A stretch of 64,000 nt of DNA from Pohlia nutans (taxonomy: Eukaryota; Streptophyta; Bryopsida; Bryales; Mniaceae), in assembly GCA_022496805.1 (NCBI GenBank), contig CM040106.1, positions 682,001 to 746,000 of the forward strand, given 5' to 3'. Below are positions 10,750 through 22,283 of the stretch, one piece after another (position 1 is the stretch's first letter; every line of letters begins with the position of its first letter). The translations under genes were made by a program, and so were the position numbers. The notes under the pieces were generated by a model, which saw only the letters and a list, made by a program, of their open reading frames with translations, was not told the DNA's origin and searched no databases.

Positions 10750-11248
10750 TTAAGAGAGTGAGTAGAGAAATGAGAGAGGAGAAAAATGAGCCCCCCTAAG
10801 CCAAACCTGCAGCCAACATGAGTAATGAGAGGTTTGGAAGTTGAAATAATGATCGAACAAGTAATGAGGGCTTAGTCTATAGAAGAGATGAAAATTTGCA
10901 AATGATTGTATACTATAGCCTAATACCATACTTACTCCTTGAGATAAATTTGGTCGAGTATTTATAGCCATATACATTTGGCATCCCACTGCTGATTAGT
11001 AAGAAATTGCCTGCATTACCTCCAGTTCTTCTTGTCTAATACACACTGAAAATTGCAATTAGCCTCCAATGGAGTAGACATAGGCTTAGCATGCCTTAAG
11101 TTAAAGTCATTAAGTTTCTGCTTAATGTGCTTTGACTTACTAACACAAAAGGTACGACTTTGTCTGTCTCTAGTAACTTGAAGATTTAAACGAGAGTAAA
11201 GATCTCCCATATCAGTCATTTCATATTCGTAGTTGACTGAATATTCGT
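10750..11248 (-). pseudogene. Ty1/copia reverse transcriptase / RNase H fragment
   Basis: The minus frame 11219-11016 includes MTDMGDLYSRLNLQVTRD, then FCVSKSKHIKQKLNDFNL and HAKPMSTPLEAN, the standard copia RT C-terminal block. It continues in another frame at 10989 with MGCQMYMAINTRPNLSQGVS, the segment leading into copia RNase H. The frame change shows decay. On its N-terminal side (higher coordinates) it is cut off by the LTR at 11249, so gypsy element 1 probably inserted into it. No other copia domain is seen nearby. Confidence 0.85.
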
Positions 11249-11778
11249 TGCATATTCCCTTAGGCTAAGTATAGGCTAGTCTATACCCGGTAGGTGTAGA
11301 CCCGGCAGGTGATACCCGGTAGTACAAGCTGGTACAAGCTGGTCGACCCGACTGACTCGGTCGACCTGGTCTCACACTACTTTCAGACCAGTCTCCTATA
11401 TGTACTTTCCCTCTCTTTGAGAGACGTGTTGCTATACATTGTATACATCTTCTTTACTGGCAGCCTCAGTTGTACTTCTTTCTTGTTTTAACTTCCGTAT
11501 GTGTTTGAGTATGGTAGCATATTGTGTCAGGAGTGTTATTTCCTGCTCTTGCATTGCTTATTGTATTTGAATCTTGTATAGTTGCAGTAGTCAGTGAGTT
11601 GTAAAGAAGTCGACTTGTAAGCATACTCGTGTTACTTCTAGTTGACAGGGCATTCTACTTCATCAAAACCTCTCTTACTACTCTTCTCAATCTTTACTTA
11701 CTAGTCTAAAGTCGAGTGTTATTGCGAGAAGTAGTCTCATTAGCTTGTAAGGTCGGTTCCTAGAAAATCATCTAAACA
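11249..11778 (+). repeat. 5' LTR of gypsy element 1 (530 bp)
   Basis: Starts TGCATATTCCCTTAGGC and ends ...ATCTAAACA. Supported by a near-complete relative in opposite orientation at 56,568-57,094 (starts TGGATATTCCCTTAGGC on the minus strand). The interior has repeated CCCGGTAG motifs near the start and ACTTACTAGTCTAAAGTCGA near the end, shared by both copies. Confidence 0.85.
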
Positions 11779-11795
11779 TTTGGCGACCATGCAAA
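11779..11795 (+). other. Primer-binding-like site after the LTR
   Basis: TTTGGCGACCATGC follows the LTR terminal CA. Gypsy element 2 has TTTGACCACC at the equivalent position on its strand. The priming tRNA is not identified. Confidence 0.5.
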
Positions 11796-13355
11796 GTTCA
11801 GCTCAGAAACCAGCCTTTCTATTGGTCTAGCCAGTAGTCGGTCCCGTCGACTATCGCTAAGCACTATACGTCCCTGGGAAACAGCAGTCATTTGCTTCCT
11901 ACACAAACATCATAGTTTTGAGTAAAATACAGAGCACCGGTATTCGTAAAACGCCTCGGAGATCATTGTGTGTGACAATCGGCTAGCGTAGTTAACAGTT
12001 TATAATGCTGTTGACCAGGAATCTGCAAGAGCAGTCTGTGGAAGAGGTTTATTGTGTCAAAGTGCAATTGACTAAACCCTCACAAAAGGCTAGCCAAGCA
12101 GATCTCAGAGCCCAACCCCTACCTGCCAGATCCAAATCTACATCTCAGATCCAGATCTAGATCTAGATCGGACAACTGCCACGTCACCATTATGATAGGA
12201 CCACGTACACGTGCTACCGGCTCTCCCTTGCCACTTGAACTAACTACCGACCAGCTCTCTAACCCCCGTTTCTATCGGGAGTGGCAAAACTTGCAGTCAT
12301 AGGCCATTCCACCTACAGTTGTACGCGATACTACCACGGAAATGGATCCCCCACCGACATACAACATTAGTTGGCAAGTCGCACCATCGATCTCTACCGA
12401 CCCATCCCCACAACACTATATGGAATTCACACAAGGAATGATAAATACCCCGGAAGGTACCATTTTTCACGAAACTTCCGTACTAATGGGACAAGGCATC
12501 CCGACTCTCCCGACCCGACCCCTAGCTATACTACTAACTATGTATACCACGGCTCATCAGTACACCCGCCCAAGTGTGGCGTTCCAGGCGATGTCCAACC
12601 CGCCTTCTCCGCGTAGGGTTCAAGAAGACCCACTCGACTTACCGGAACAACTTTCCAGTGCGAATCAAAGACTAGTAAGGTACAATACTGACCCTCCTAG
12701 CATTTCGCATCAACGTCACATAGAGATCAATCAATTACGTCGTAGTCGGGAAGATTTAAACTCCCACCTTGCATGTCTTTTATCAAACTATGCCCCTACT
12801 CCCGAACAACTCTACTCGAAATTCTAGCCAGGTCGAGAGGACCAGTTGACTACATTTCACCAGGAACCTAGTTCTCCTGGTCAAATGAATAGTCGACCAT
12901 GGACACCTAGAAACGACAATTAGTACCCGACTCGTCCAGAAGACTTTGAGACTAACCTAGTCGATAAGATCAGTGGGGATCTTTCACTTCAACCAAAGAG
13001 GCGACTCAGTAGCACCTAGACCCACTCTGCTAAATATTCGTACTCATACTCATGAGCCGAATATTCTTAACTTAGAATTGTCGAGGTAGCCCAAACTACA
13101 ACCCCGCGAGTTTTGACACCCAATACTAGCTTACCACCTAGTTACCAAAACCAGCCCGCTATAGACATCCTCATTACTTAGTCCAATAACCAACCATCGT
13201 TCTCACAGGCCTACACCAGGCGTCTACCACAGAACACTTACAGTCGACCGATAGCTTGCCAACCTTCGGTTCTACCGACCGTCAACCAGTACCAACTGAC
13301 ACTACCCATGTGTGCATCTTGTGGTTCCTATGGTCACTACACTGAGTAGTGCGCG
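11796..13355 (+). other. Gypsy element 1 leader and degraded gag N-terminus
   Basis: An open stretch at 12342-12827 starts MDPPPTYNISWQ and reads as a Pro/Ser/Thr-rich, unstructured protein (161 codons), plausibly the gag N-terminal region. Stops punctuate 12830-13350, where similar composition continues. No domain is identified. Confidence 0.5.
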
Positions 13356-14086
13356 ATGTTCAACCCGCGGTCGATGGCATACTCGGTACCTGCAATCCAA
13401 ATCCAGCCGCAGCCTTTCTATTCAGCAACAGCACTCCCAACTCGAACGACTGCTAGAAAACCGGTAGCTATGCCTACCTACAAGGAAGGTATGTGTGCCA
13501 TTACTATTGTCCATCGATTTCTCAATGCACTGACTTTGAATGGTGGAACCGATGTTGTTATTACTATAGCGTTATTTGGAAACTCGCTAGTGGACGCCGC
13601 CAACTACAACTGGTTCTCGACTCAGTGGATATCTTACCCGCACCAAGACTTACGTGGCATTCTTGATGCCTTCAAACACCGCTACCAGGATATCGACAAT
13701 GACAACCAGGCATACCTACGTTTCCGAAGTATGAAATAGGATGCTAAAGAGTTGGTTGACGATTACTATGAGCGAATGATGAAACTCGCCAGTCAATTTG
13801 AGGTCCTTCCAGCTAAGAATTTCCTACTAAGCAATTTCCGAGCTAGTTTGTTGAAGTATTTGCAGGTAGCCACAGTTGGACTACCCAGATCGACACTAGC
13901 TCAGGCCAAGAAGTCGGCCAAGCTAGCAGAAAGTGGACTACTTAAGGAACCTGACTCGACCTCTACTACCAATCGAGTTGAGAACACCAAACGAGTATTT
14001 TTCAACTGATGCAAGAAGACCGGCCATCCCGAACGCGATTGTTTGCTCAACCTTGAGAGCGAGATTGGTAAAAGGCGTGCAGCGGC
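13356..14086 (+). pseudogene. gag (capsid region) of gypsy element 1
   Basis: The reading MCAITIVHRFLNALTLNG through YNWFSTQWISYPHQDLRGIL and KHRYQDIDNDNQAYLRFRSM has the shape of a retrotransposon gag capsid domain. A stop follows at 13737, then the frame resumes with ELVDDYYERMMKLASQFEVL and NFRASLLKYLQVATVGL. A partial zinc knuckle (CKKTGHPERDC, first Cys lost next to a stop) follows near 14010. The hAT-like element at 14087 splits the frame. Element 2 encodes a related block with LLNEFVDHYAERLLQLAENL. Confidence 0.75.
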
Positions 14087-15204
14087 CTCGGGGGGTGCAG
14101 TGTACTAAACATCTACGAGTATACGTGAGTGCACAAGAGGGGTATTGATTTGAACCTTGTCGTACTACGTATACATATGGTATACATATTATATCTTGTA
14201 ATTACGTACATATATGGAGAGCCTCTAAAAAGTATATTGTAGTTGTACTTGTATGGTAGTGTTACTATACTACATATCATAAGTTTTCATGTTGGATGAA
14301 ACTAGGATGACATAAATGAAGATGTTGAGTTGGAGAGTCAACTTTGACATACTTTGGATGTTCTTGTTGATGAACATGAAGATGCTGAAATTTCCTCTCT
14401 ATCAAATGTAAAGTCAGTTGTGGCTTATGTAATGGTTGAGGAGTCCAGAATTTTTAAAAGTAAACTTGTTAGTCAATTGAATGGCAATCATACTTTGTCT
14501 AAAGATCGGTTGACTCGAAGTAAGGCTAGCATATTGTATATGAAGTCTAAACTCCTTAGCGCCGGAAACCATGATACTTTGTTAAAGCTTGGTTGTGACT
14601 GTCGTGTGTGTTTTTTGAACACACCTGAAGCTAAACCTGTGAAAAAACAAAGTAGGCCAAAAAAATCTACTCGAGTTAAGGTTTAGTTTGTTGGGAGGGT
14701 TTATAAGATGCGGAGGAAGTTTGGTAATTGTTGGGTGGAGTATAGGGATCCAATTGACTTGATGGACCGTCCATCAAACGTGGAGATTTGTTTATGTTGG
14801 TTTCAAAAAGGGACAAACAACAAGTGGACATATGATTTTACTGATCATTTGATGGTAGACTTAGAGACAATAATTTCATTGGCTACAATGAGATATATTA
14901 CCGAATCAAATGTTTACGAGTTACATCCAGGAGATGAAAAAAATTTCAACGACTTTGCTGATCAAAGTTAGAATATTTTGTTATACATATTGTAGGGGTT
15001 GATTTTTGTTCAAAAGTATATTTGTATACTTATGCTAATGACTATATATGAATGGATGTTTTTTTGTGTATACATATTGTCACTTTTATATTTATTGTTG
15101 CAATTGTATGTATATTACAAAAAAGAAATTGTATATAGGGGGTTTTTAGAGTATGTGGCGAACGCACGTGATTCTAGGTTTTAATGAAAGGTGCACCCCC
15201 CGAG
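14087..15204. mobile_element. hAT-like element with cargo ORFs, inserted in gag
   Basis: Perfect 13-bp terminal inverted repeats CTCGGGGGGTGCA / TGCACCCCCCGAG bound 1,118 bp. An exact 8-bp direct repeat GCAGCGGC flanks it at 14079-14086 and 15205-15212 (9 bp if one shared C is counted). Excision in silico rejoins the gag frame. The 8-bp duplication fits hAT; 9 bp would fit a MULE. The terminus shares CTCGGGG with the element at 46,929, which also has an 8-bp duplication. It carries two ORFs and no transposase. Confidence 0.85.
14354..14971 (+). CDS. Two cargo ORFs inside the hAT-like element, function unknown
   Basis: Frame 14354-14686 (110 codons) begins MDVLVDEHEDAEISSLSN, contains LLKLGCDCRVCFLNT and ends in a basic Lys/Arg-rich tail. 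After 21 bp a second frame, 14708-14971 (87 codons), begins MRRKFGNCWVEYRDPIDLMD and contains ICLCWFQKGTNNKWTYDF. They could be two exons or one ORF broken by a stop, since both are plus strand and close together. Neither resembles an hAT transposase. Being a short non-autonomous element with coding-like cargo, it may have captured part of a host gene. I recognise no domain. Confidence 0.45.
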
Positions 15205-15510
15205 GCAGCGGCCAATGCAACAGTCCCGATAGCGGCAGCCACACCAGTATTGACTACATCAGAATCGCGGGGTCGACCACCCCAGGATGGCACACCACGG
15301 CGCATATTCCCATGTTTTCTCTGCAAAACCCTAGACCATCCGACACACATCTGTCTCATGCTCAAGGATCCGAAGGTGGTCAAATTCCTTAGTCAGCAGA
15401 TGGAGAACAAGCCCAACATATCATCAATCATCATCGAAGAACTACCGAACCCTACAGTTGGTGTCCTGACGGTCGCAGCGATTACCAGAAGCCAGTCGAA
15501 CCTAGAGTAG
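15205..15510 (+). pseudogene. gag C-terminus with CCHC zinc knuckle
   Basis: Continuation of gag after the hAT-like insertion. The frame reads ANATVPIAAATPVL, then CFLCKTLDHPTHIC, a CX2CX4HX4C knuckle that binds nucleic acid in retroelement nucleocapsids. It ends ITRSQSNLE-stop. Element 2 has the matching PCNVCKSLDHLVHKGP with the last Cys replaced by Gly. Confidence 0.8.
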
Positions 15511-15807
15511 TTGACTCCTGACAAAACCACGGAGACGACCAATTGGACTACCCGGGAACTACTACGTGATCAAATGATGCAGGAAGTTTGTCAACTCCAA
15601 GCCGAGTTGGAAAAAACGACTTCCACTAAAGACCCAAAGTCAACTGAGGACTCACCTTAACTCGACTAGGACGCGCATGCATTATCGCACCAAATGATCA
15701 CCTCTCGAGATGACCCAGCCCAACCGACTTTGGCCTTGGTCGAATAGGACAGCATCGCATTTGGCACCGTCCAACAACAATTCCTCGACCAACTGCAGGA
15801 CTGCAAA

Positions 15808-16263
15808 TTGCAGGTGTCCATCCGAGACTTACTACATTTATCTCCGACCCGCAACACTCTCGTTCGGGATCGTCTAACTCATCCCGGACCAGTGTCGACT
15901 CCAGAGTCAGTATCCTCGACTATGGACGACGTGAGGATAGGTGCTGCGACAGTTATCGACAAACACATGCCAATAATTTCGATCTCAGTCGGCAAAAACA
16001 TGGTGGATGACGTTTTGATTGATGGCAGATCCGGAATCAATGTGATCACCGAAGACGAACGCCAACGACTAGGACTTTCCAAGCCCTCTCCCGCACCATT
16101 CAACCTCAAGATGGCTAACGACACCATAGCACAGCCCAAAAGATTGATACGGGATGTCCAAATTCATATTCAGGGCATCCCCTATATAGTCACTCTCATC
16201 GTCATCAACAACTGGACAGTCAAGTTTGACTACGGATTGCTACTCGGTCGACCATGGCTCTGA
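15808..16263 (+). pseudogene. Retropepsin-like protease of gypsy element 1
   Basis: Contains KNMVDDVLIDGRSGINVITE, with DGRSG standing where the D-[ST]-G catalytic triplet of gypsy proteases is expected, and later YGLLLGRPWL, the conserved C-terminal end (ILGRPWL type). Arg in the active-site block is unusual and may be a lesion. The frame closes with TGA at 16261 directly after the conserved Trp-Leu, inside the polyprotein. Element 2 has VLLDGEAGVNVITK here. Confidence 0.8.
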
Positions 16264-16861
16264 CACGCCAAAGGCATACACGACTGGGGCAACAACGAGG
16301 TCCAGATTATGGGCAACGGCACCGTCAAGACTCTCAAGATCAATCGACAATTAGGGTACGAGGCGGTTACACCACATGCGCTCATCAGTTACAACTTGGT
16401 GGAAGGCATCATCCATAAAGAGGAGGAAATCTTGATGGCCCAATCCTTCACACAGTGGGCACAATCGAATGGAATTTCCTAGCTACTGAGTCGACACTCG
16501 ACCAGACCAGGACAGACCCGACTACTGCGGCTAGTACAACTGAGCAGCAAGGTATTCCGTATACGCCTGGAACAATGTTTTTAGACAAGACACCAATACA
16601 AGACAAGCTAAGATTCATGGACATTGCCCATTAGAATCACAAGGAAGAGGATCGACTCAACCATATCAATGTCGGTACCCCTACCGTCTCCAAGATGTTG
16701 AAGCTGAACGCCAATCTGAGCCCTAGTCTCAAAGCCAGGGCGGAATTCCTTTTCAAGGAATTCATAGATATCTTTGCCTTCTCTTACGAAGATTTGCGAG
16801 GCATCGAGCTCGACCCGCATGAACACATACCGACTCATTGGAACCCGCATGAACCCGAACT
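16264..16861 (+). other. Protease-RT linker of gypsy element 1, decayed
   Basis: Reading in mixed frames includes HAKGIHDWGNNEVQIMGNGT and, nearer RT, EFLFKEFIDIFAFSYEDLRG, the usual block ahead of gypsy RT. Frame changes and stops interrupt it. Confidence 0.6.
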
Positions 16862-17867
16862 ATGCGCATGAACTACTGCATGAACCCGAACTATGCGCAA
16901 GTCGTTAAAAACAACATAGAACGGCTCTTAAAGGCAGGGTTCATAGCGCCATTCGACCAGGCTACATGGCTATCACCAATAGTCATGGTTCCTAAAAAGA
17001 ATGGAAAACTCTGCATATGTGTCGATTTCCGTCCACTCAATACTGCAACTAAGAAAGACCCGTACCTTCTCCCATTCACGGACGAGGCACTCGATGTAGT
17101 CGTAGGCTATGATGCTTATTCCTTCATCGACTGTTTCTCAGGCTACCACCAGGTACTGATCCACCCAATCGACTGACCTAAAACAACTTTTATTACCTAA
17201 TGGGGCGCGTACGTATGGGTCGTTATGCCGTTCAGATTGAAGAACACCCCGCCTACCTACCAGCGCATTGTCAACCAGATCTTCAAAGACTACCTAGGCG
17301 AATCATAAAGCTGTTCCTAGATGATTTCAGTGTCTACAGCGACATCGACTCCCACCTACGGAAGCTCAGACTAGACTTCGACCCATGTCGATGGTACGGG
17401 GTAAGCCTCAACCCTGAAAAATGTATCTTCTATGTTCCTTCTAGTGTGATTCTAGGCTACATAGTTCGTCGGGAAGGCAAGTTTCCGGATCCAAAGAAGA
17501 TCCAGGCCCTAGTGGACATGCCAACCCCGAAGGACGTCAAAGCAATTCAAACGTTCAACGGACTAGCCCAGTTTAACCGATGCTTCATCAAAAAAATTGC
17601 AGCCATTATGGAGCCCATCACCAAGCTGACTAGGAAAGGCGAACTGTTCGACTGGACGCCGGCTTGCAAGGCTGCGTATCAGACCATCAAGGATCGATAC
17701 CAGACTGCACCGATTTTGATTGGAGTTGACTGGTCCCTGGACTTCCACTTACATAGAGACGCGTCCGACATAGCAGTCGGGGTGAGGTTGGCGCAGAACC
17801 CGACCGGCGACATCGACCAACCGATAGCCTATGCTGCCCGACTACTCAACAAAGGAGAGAAGAACTA
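16862..17867 (+). pseudogene. Reverse transcriptase and start of RNase H, gypsy element 1
   Basis: NPNYAQVVKNNIERLLKAGF, ATWLSPIVMVPKKNGKLCIC and FIDCFSGYHQVLIHP are successive gypsy RT blocks. A stop sits where the next block (PKTTFIT) begins at 17174. In the ORF from 17200 the catalytic block reads KLFLDDFSVYS (Y/F-x-D-D), followed by SLNPEKCIF, VILGYIVRREGKFPDPKKI and the RNase H start FHLHRDASDIAVGVRLAQ. The RNase H frame is interrupted after KN-Y at 17867 by a TA-target transposon. Several frameshifts separate the blocks, so no active enzyme. Confidence 0.9.
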
Positions 17868-18783
17868 CCGTAGTTTACAAGCAGATTCGGCGGAAAATAA
17901 TTCTAAAAATAGATGCCTAAAAATTTGGGAAATTATTGGCATCTTGTGCCGAATATTTTATAAATTATAATTCAATATTGCCGAAATGTGAGAATTTTTT
18001 ACTTTTTAGTGGGTTTAAACTTAGTTGGGAGACTTGAGTGAATTTGAATGGAGAAAAGGTGCTCCTTTTGTAATCAAGCCCACTTACATTAGTCCACAAA
18101 GAATATGGGTTAAGTAGTAGCAAGACTCTAGGTGAGGCTTTTGAAATGTGTTGTACACAAATTTTTGGAGTCCAATTGAGCATAGAAGATGAAGTTTTAT
18201 AGAATTGTGTCTAACTAATAAAAGTTGAGAAATCAAGCCTTCTTCCACCTCCAACAAGTTTTGTGTCAAAATAAGTCTTTATGCAAAAGATATGGACAAA
18301 ACATTGCAGCCGTGTAAAGGTCAAAAAATCAAAATGCGTTCATAACAGTTTTTCGGAGCTCATTTGTGCTTAGGAGATCAACTTTTTTGGAATTATGTTT
18401 GTCTATGAAAAGTTTAGAAATCAAGTAATCTTTCACCTCCAACAAATTTTATGTCATTTGAAGACTTTATGAAAAAGTTATGCGTGTTACAAAAATAAAG
18501 ACTAACTAGGTGTTTCACCTCAAAGTTCACATATCCCACATGCATTGTTGGATACAACTCCACTCCACTAGTATAAAACATGGAGCATTCTTAGCTCTCA
18601 AGACTCAAAATCTTACATGTCAACAATGAAAGTGAGTTGGACTTGACAACGAGCCGAATTTTAAAAAATTAAAGGAGAAAACTGCCGAAATTATCAATAT
18701 ACTATTTTTAGGTGCCGAACCTACTTTTTGAACTTTAATTAATTATTAGGCAGCAAGGTGCCGAACCTGCTAGTAGACTACGG
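17868..18783. mobile_element. 916-bp TA-target DNA element inside RNase H
   Basis: Left terminus CCGTAGTTTACAAGCAG and right terminus CTGCTAGTAGACTACGG are inverted repeats, extending to TTCGGC with about three mismatches over 24 bp. TA flanks both sides (17866-17867 and 18784-18785). Deleting the element plus one TA restores AAC-TAT-ACA-ATA-ACC (NYTIT), exactly the expected gypsy RNase H reading. TA duplication points to Tc1/mariner-like (Stowaway-type) elements, though the terminus is not the common Stowaway sequence. GCCGAA motifs recur just inside both ends. No transposase is encoded. Confidence 0.85.
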
Positions 18784-18785
18784 TA

Positions 18786-19155
18786 TACAATAACCAAAAA
18801 AGAAGCCCTCGCGATGGTTTATGCCATCAACAAATTCCGACATTACCTCCTCGGTTACAAATTTATATTCTACGTCGAGCACCTAGCACTACAGTAGCTG
18901 ATCAACAAACCACAGGTATCGGGTTGATTGGCACGTTTGATGCTACTATTTCTTGAATTCGACTTTACCGTGGTTTATAAACCAGGAAAAACGCATGGAG
19001 TAGCCGATGCATTATCAAGGAATGAGGGTGCAGAGCCAGCCATAGGCATACCCGACCAAGCAATCGACGCGCAGCTGTTTAGTATCGAGCGCGACTGGCT
19101 ACACCCGATAGTCGACTACGCGACTACCGGGACTTTTCCAGCCCACATTACTTAA
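18786..19155 (+). pseudogene. RNase H C-terminal part, gypsy element 1
   Basis: After the TA element the frame resumes TITKKEALAMVYAINKFRH and continues LLGYKFIFYVEHLAL, then a stop at 18895, then DFTVVYKPGKTHGVADALSR, all standard gypsy RNase H blocks; the terminal VADALSR is intact. Confidence 0.85.
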
Positions 19156-19620
19156 GACGCTCGCAAGCGCATAGCTCATAAGGCCATTTCTGTACCAAGT
19201 GCTCGACGGCCAACTTTACCGACTTGGCAAAGACCACCAACTACGACAAGTCCTAACCGGCAGCCAGCCTACAACAATCCTCCAAGAATTATACAAAGGC
19301 AAGGATGGAGGCCATTTTTCTCACGACATCACTGTGAGAAAAATACTAGATGGAGGCTACTAGTGGCCAACTCAGCACCAAGATATTGTTCGGTACTGCC
19401 TGTCGTGCCAGATGACAGGAGGCCTACCCAAGACAATCTCCTCCAAACTGGTAAACTTCGTAGCAAATGGTTCGGCCCGTATCGCGTACAATATGCCCTC
19501 CCCAAAAACACTGTCCTGCTAGTAAGCCTTCAACACTTTGACCCGACCCGGTAGTTGTCAATGTCAACAAAGTCAAATCCTACCCAGTCCTAGACGATAT
19601 CCCCCCTGGAGATTTGTCTA
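19156..19620 (+). pseudogene. Integrase remnant, catalytic core deleted
   Basis: The N-terminal zinc-binding module is present in one frame: LDGQLYRLGKDHQLRQ, then GGHFSHDITVRKILDGGY and a stop, then HQDIVRYCLSCQMTGG (H-H-C-C). Within a few codons the sequence passes directly to the C-terminal block KLRSKWFGPYRVQYALPKN and FDPTR. The D,D,E catalytic core of about 150 residues is missing, so an internal deletion joins the ends near 19430-19445. Element 2 has an equivalent C-terminal block (KLKHKWFGPYRVQYPLP). Confidence 0.85.
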
Positions 19621-20408
19621 GTCCACTCACTAGTAAATCAAAGATCCGGTCAACACTCGAACAGAATGAAGATGAGCCAAGCCCTTAGAAGCCGATCCCT
19701 GTAGCCCTAGTCACAGTCGGTCGACTCGACTGGTCGACCCAACTGGTCAACCCGACCGGTCAAACCCTAAAACCGTCGTCATATTTATGGACGCCGCTCT
19801 CACATGTCCCATCCATTTTGAATTCAGAATCCATAGGGCAGGTATTTAGCACTATGGCCGCTCCCCTTCTTCCCCCTCTTGCATCTTCGCCATTTCCTTT
19901 GGTTTCTCCTCCCCACAACCGCTACGCCGGGGCCATCGCCTTGTGCACTCTTAGCAAGCGTTTTAGGAAGCCGTGAGTAGAACGACAGCGTAGAGTAGTC
20001 AAGAGAGCTCATAGCCCGATTGTGCGAGTAGTAGACGAGGGTTGGGATAGTAGTAAACGGCCGCGCACATCACCACTATTGCCGACAGAGCGCGAGGCAT
20101 CTTCAAGGAGAGCACCGCCGTTTTCTTGTTTTTTTGTGTGCAGATTCCTAGCCGACTGATCGATGGCTAAAAGCATGTCGACCGACCGCGGTCCACATTG
20201 TCTCTGGGCGTCTGCACCACCAGCTTAAGAGATTCCGATTTGCACGAAGCAAGGGCTCTACAAAACCCTAGCTTTTCAGTCGATGCGCCCGATCCGCAAA
20301 TGGCGGGAGTACGCGATCGACAACCTAACCGAGGCGCAATTTATCAAGTTGATTGGCGTCTCATAGTTCGTCGCACTCGACTGGGACAACCCCCGACACG
20401 CACCACAC
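19621..20408 (+). other. Spacer between integrase and extra ORF, gypsy element 1
   Basis: No protein domain is recognised. Short repeated GTCGACTCGACTGG / GGTCGACCC motifs lie near 19720-19765. Frame 20198-20422 may be the beginning of the extra ORF. Confidence 0.5.
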
Positions 20409-22283
20409 ATGGAGCTGATTGAGGAGTTTGTTAACGCCGCGGTCGTTGACACCAAAACCAAGAAGATTGAGGCCCGCGTACAAATTCAATTAGTCACCAT
20501 CGACCCAACTATCGTCCACCAAGTGTTGAAGCTCCCATTAGGCATCTTTATGGAACCAATTCCGCCCGAGCAGTACCCACCAGGTCGATTGGAGGAGTAT
20601 ACAGCCGCCGGCAAGACTGCCGAAGGCTTCAGCATCTGCCACTGCAAACCCGAACATCACAATGGACTGACGGTGTTCATTCAAGGCCTCGGGTTCAAAC
20701 GCAAGACGACCTTCATTAGCACCAAAACGTTCGACGTCCTATGCACCGTCAAGTCCCTAATCAACCGGGAGATGCAATGGAACTGGGCAACATGGATGTT
20801 CAAGTAGATCGCGATCGACATCAAGACGATGCAGACCCAGAAGACCACGATTTGCCCTTTAGCCGAGGTAGTGGACTTACTCCTTGACTCTCATTTTCCT
20901 AGCACTGAACGAGAGTAAGGACACCTTACGATCGCGGAGCAGAGCACAAACGACAGACGTCGTGAGTCCGAGAACTCCGAAAAAAACTTCCCCGGACCTG
21001 ACTACATACTCGTCCAAAGCGGACTCGGAGCCAACCGAGGGTCGAAGGCCCTCATCACGCCTCCCCTACAGGTCGACTAGGGCGAAACCTGGACTGCCCA
21101 GCCCCCGGGACAGCGGGTCACTCCTGGCATGACAACACCCGCGGTCGACACCCTCCCATCCAAGAGTTGACCGACCTCAACTCGACAGGATACACGCGCA
21201 CAACGCAAGCGGGAGAAAAATCAGACATCGCCGCTAGCCAAGCGTGGTCGCCTTATCCCATTGAGCGCCCTTGCATCCCGCAAGTCAACCTGACCACATC
21301 GGATAGCGATGCTGGGTCGACTCCACCGCCGCGAGTTTTGGCCCCATGTGGAGCCCCCCTTCCCCACACCTCTCTACCATCCTTGGCCGACCTCGAGCCA
21401 CTCAACCTCGAAGCAGTCTACAACCCGGCGCCGTCTGGAGAATTTTGCCAGCCACCGCATGTACCACGACAGCCCCGACCCTCGACGTCACCCATGGTCA
21501 ATCGACCACAACTCGACTCACCACAAACACGAGCCGCAACGTTGTCCACGACCTGGCGCCAGCAAATGAACGACTTACGAGGGGCACTTACTCGACTCGA
21601 AGATGACGGCTCCAGAGTGGACAGTCTTTTATAAGGGACTATTCAATCAAAGGAAGCCCTCGAGGTCAAGCTCAACCGCACCCGAATGGAGCGCAATCGA
21701 CTTGCCAACAACTCCTCGGTTATCAAACTGCGGGTCGACACCCTCAATGGCACCATCAAACGCAAGGATACCATGTTGGCGAACATGCGCACCACACTCG
21801 CCAACATCACCCACGAGAAGAGCCAGAGCGAGCACACCGTAGCCAAGCTGACAATCGACCTCAGAGCCAGCCGACAGGAGGCGCAGAGTCAGCAGAGCAA
21901 GTTTGTGGTCGCCCGCAATCAACTCGAGATGATACGAGCCGAGGCAGCAGCGGCCCAGCTCAGTCTTCAGCAAGCTCGGGAAGAGGTAGAGACTCCAACA
22001 ACCGACTCGAACTATTGTTGAAGGACAACGAGAAGAAGGCTTGATATTTCATAGCTAGAGAGCTTATCCTCCACAAACTTCGAGCGCGCAAGTACCGTCT
22101 CTATGTGAAGGCCAAAAACCAAATCAAGATTCTCCTCCACACCCTCAGCACGGATCGCAACCAACACAACTTGTACCGCCGGCAACTCGACCAACTCCAG
22201 CTCGACCACCCCGACTTAGAGATCCGACCAGTCAACGAAGAAGAGGAAGAATCGAGCCAGCGCAAACCCGACCATTCACTCTG
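20409..22283 (+). pseudogene. Extra 3' ORF(s) of gypsy element 1: globular, Pro-rich, coiled-coil
   Basis: Three successive blocks follow integrase. Residues from 20409 to 20807 (132 codons) form a globular region with MELIEEFVNAAVVDTKTKK, HQVLKLPLGIFMEP and FIQGLGFKRKTTFI. Bases 20884-21634 encode a Ser/Pro/Arg-rich region in several frames. Bases 21647-22280 encode a heptad-like coiled coil (RMERNRLANNSSVIKLRVDT and KFVVARNQLEMIRAEAAAAQ). Similar extra ORFs occur in plant Tat-lineage elements. The Pro-rich + coiled-coil order is repeated in gypsy element 2, so this is lineage-specific content, not chance. Role unknown. Confidence 0.6.

Noticed and set aside
17880..18775. Mutator or hAT insertion with an 8-9-bp imperfect duplication (ACTACCGTA / ACTACGGTA)
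   Set aside because: The apparent duplication is part of a longer inverted terminus; TA flanks restore the RNase H frame exactly, so TA is the target duplication.
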